Assembly: GCA_012516075.1 (NCBI GenBank)
Contig: JAAYXE010000121.1
Coordinates: 1-64,000 of the forward strand
Length of the DNA: 64,000 nucleotides
From: Chloroflexota bacterium
Lineage (GTDB): Bacteria > Chloroflexota > Anaerolineae > Anaerolineales > UBA4823
Reading direction: 5' to 3'
The notes beneath the pieces are model-generated. The model was given only the letters and a program-made list of their open reading frames with translations, did not search any database and was not told the origin of the DNA. The translations under genes and the position numbers were made by a program. Below are positions 62,701 through 64,000 of the stretch, one piece after another; positions within the stretch are counted from its first letter, which is position 1, and each line of letters opens with the position of its first letter.

Positions 62701-64000
62701 ATGAACCGGTCCGGCGAGGATTTCCTGGGCGAACTGCGCCTGGGCCGAAAACTGAAAACCGTGCCGCAGGCCGCCTCAGCCGGGATCTTAATCACCCTCG
62801 GTCTGGTGATCCTGCTCGCGGACCCGCTGCTAAAGGGCCTCGGCACGAAGGCACCCTTTGTGCCCCTGCTCGCCCTGCTCCTGTTCACCCTCAACCTGCT
62901 CAACGTCCTCGAAATGCTGGCCGGCAGCGGTGACCGCGGCGGCGCCTACGCCCTGGTGTACGAAGTCCTGGGCGGCTGGGGCGCTATGCTCACCGGCGCA
63001 GCTATCCTGGCAGGTGCGCTGGCCGTGACCGCCGCTCTGACCCGCCTGGCCGTCCTCGAGCTTTCCGGGTTCGCCTTCTTCGCTGCGCTGCCGGCTTCCA
63101 TCCTGGCGGCCGGCTTCCTGACCCTTCTGCTGCTGGTGCAGTTTTTCCACATCGACCCGGCGCGCATCTCCTTCCGCCTGCTGGTGCTCCCCCTGCTGGC
63201 CGCCCTGCTCTTCGAAATCGTCACCTCCCTGACCCGCATCAACCTGGACGTCTTCCGCCGGCCCGTATTTGAGCTGGAGGGCACAGCGCGGGCTGCGGCG
63301 TTGATGGCCACCGGTTACCTGGCATTCGAAGCCCTGTTCAGCGAAAGGCGCCAGGTGCGCGCTGCCCTGCGGGTAATCCCGCGCGCCCTGGTTCTCATCC
63401 TGGGGGTGCTCACCATCCTGTCGTTCCTGGTCTTTTTCGACCTGGCGGGACAGAATGTGAGCACCAGAACGTCAACCATCATCATCCTGGACGCTCTCTC
63501 GGTGACCGGGTGGCTGCCGCCCTGGGTGCTGGCCCTGCTCTTCCTGGTCATCCTCTTTTTTGCCGCCCACACCGCCCTTTCGACCGCCGCATTTCAGATC
63601 CAGACGCTTATCCTGGAAGGCGCCCTGCCAGCCTTCCCTTCCCGCGTGCGGCGCTCGCTGCGCACGCCGCTGATCATCCTTGCCCTTTCAGCCGGGATAG
63701 TCGGCCCGCTGCTGCTTTTCGCCCCGGCAGACTGGCTGCTGCCAGTCGCCGCAGCCCTCTTCCTGGTCGCGATGAGCCTGCTGGACCTGGCGGCGATCGT
63801 CAGCCGCAGCCGCGAGCCCGACCGGCGCAGGACTGTGGTCCTGCCCTTCGCCCCCCTGATCCCGCTGCTGGCCATCGCCCTGAACGTGGGGCTGCTGGGC
63901 AGCTTACCCGTTCCGGTCCTGGCCGCCAGCGGCGTGTGGCTGGCGGCTGCCAGCGGGCTCTACTTCCTCTTCGCCCTTCCCCGGCAGGCGGAGCACCGCA
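62701..64000 (+). CDS. APC-superfamily-like permease (partial, runs off the window)
   Basis: The frame is open from ATG 62701 to the window end (433 codons, no stop), so the C-terminus is missing. AAGGAG lies 5 bases upstream of the start. It is a multi-span membrane protein with about 11-12 hydrophobic helices so far. The segment GDRGGAYALVYEVLGGWGAMLTGAAILAGAL-type sequence (near residue 80) is like the APC amino-acid-permease pattern GGxYxxVxExxG. IDPARISFR and TRINLDVF lie in loops. The substrate is unknown. Confidence 0.75.
   Translation, partial: MNRSGEDFLGELRLGRKLKTVPQAASAGILITLGLVILLADPLLKGLGTKAPFVPLLALLLFTLNLLNVLEMLAGSGDRGGAYALVYEVLGGWGAMLTGAAILAGALAVTAALTRLAVLELSGFAFFAALPASILAAGFLTLLLLVQFFHIDPARISFRLLVLPLLAALLFEIVTSLTRINLDVFRRPVFELEGTARAAALMATGYLAFEALFSERRQVRAALRVIPRALVLILGVLTILSFLVFFDLAGQNVSTRTSTIIILDALSVTGWLPPWVLALLFLVILFFAAHTALSTAAFQIQTLILEGALPAFPSRVRRSLRTPLIILALSAGIVGPLLLFAPADWLLPVAAALFLVAMSLLDLAAIVSRSREPDRRRTVVLPFAPLIPLLAIALNVGLLGSLPVPVLAASGVWLAAASGLYFLFALPRQAEHR

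Noticed and set aside
1-64000. CRISPR arrays, tRNA genes, insertion sequences, prophage
   Set aside because: I saw no regularly spaced direct repeats, no convincing cloverleaf, and no transposase, integrase or phage-like frames.

Overview
The window is a high-GC bacterial chromosome segment. It most resembles Chloroflexota, probably an Anaerolineae-like lineage. This is inferred from the gene mix (an F420-type LLM oxidoreductase, ATP-type PEP carboxykinase, a GITPYD-type cysteinyl ligase, TrmFO, single-gene TatA) rather than from a marker search. Nearly all of it is chromosomal housekeeping DNA. I saw no insertion sequence, prophage, CRISPR array or tRNA.

Layout. 0-0.3 kb: tail of an rRNA operon (23S end, 5S, terminator). 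0.3-3.7 kb, minus: SIMPL protein, F420-type oxidoreductase, cysteinyl-tRNA-synthetase/MshC-like ligase. 3.9-10.2 kb, plus: 2-oxoglutarate dehydrogenase E1 and E2, a response regulator, and an acetate kinase that looks like the pyrophosphate-type enzyme. 10.2-13.7 kb, minus: NmrA-like protein, then a reductase/serine-palmitoyltransferase pair that looks like a sphingoid-base module. 13.9-17.4 kb, plus: four-subunit biotin-dependent, Na+-pumping acyl-CoA decarboxylase. 17.4-20.5 kb, minus: large FAD/Fe-S 2-hydroxyacid dehydrogenase. 21-25 kb, plus: methyltransferase, then aspartate aminotransferase and pckA. 25-30.3 kb, minus: histidine kinase, HflX and a small membrane protein; TrmFO and an M28 peptidase. 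30.6-34 kb: TatA, hydrolase, VKOR, methyltransferase, lipoprotein.

34.0-42.9 kb is a complete histidine operon (hisG-D-C-B-H-A-F-I-E plus a HAD protein). In front of it lie a consensus-like promoter, a 17-residue leader peptide with four His codons, and a terminator/antiterminator pair, which together form a textbook-style attenuator. Its HisB carries an unusual N-terminal DJ-1/PfpI-like domain.

42.8-50.9 kb, minus: Cys-rich acidic mini-protein, MoeA, Rel, SLC13-type transporter, two sugar/carbonyl oxidoreductases. 50.9-56.1 kb, minus: a tetrapyrrole operon in decay. hemC, hemD, hemB and hemL look intact, but hemA, a HemQ-like gene and hemY survive only as fragments. 56.2-62.3 kb, minus: a tightly coupled PRC-barrel, GH63-like, GT20, GT4 and trehalose-phosphatase-like operon, probably for a compatible solute or glycoside. 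The window ends inside an APC-like permease.

The strongest leads are the his attenuator, the DJ-1-HisB fusion, the PPi-type acetate kinase, the sphingolipid-like pair, the decaying heme operon, and a 50-bp palindromic intergenic repeat present twice. I did not find a clear multi-gene defence or mobile system.
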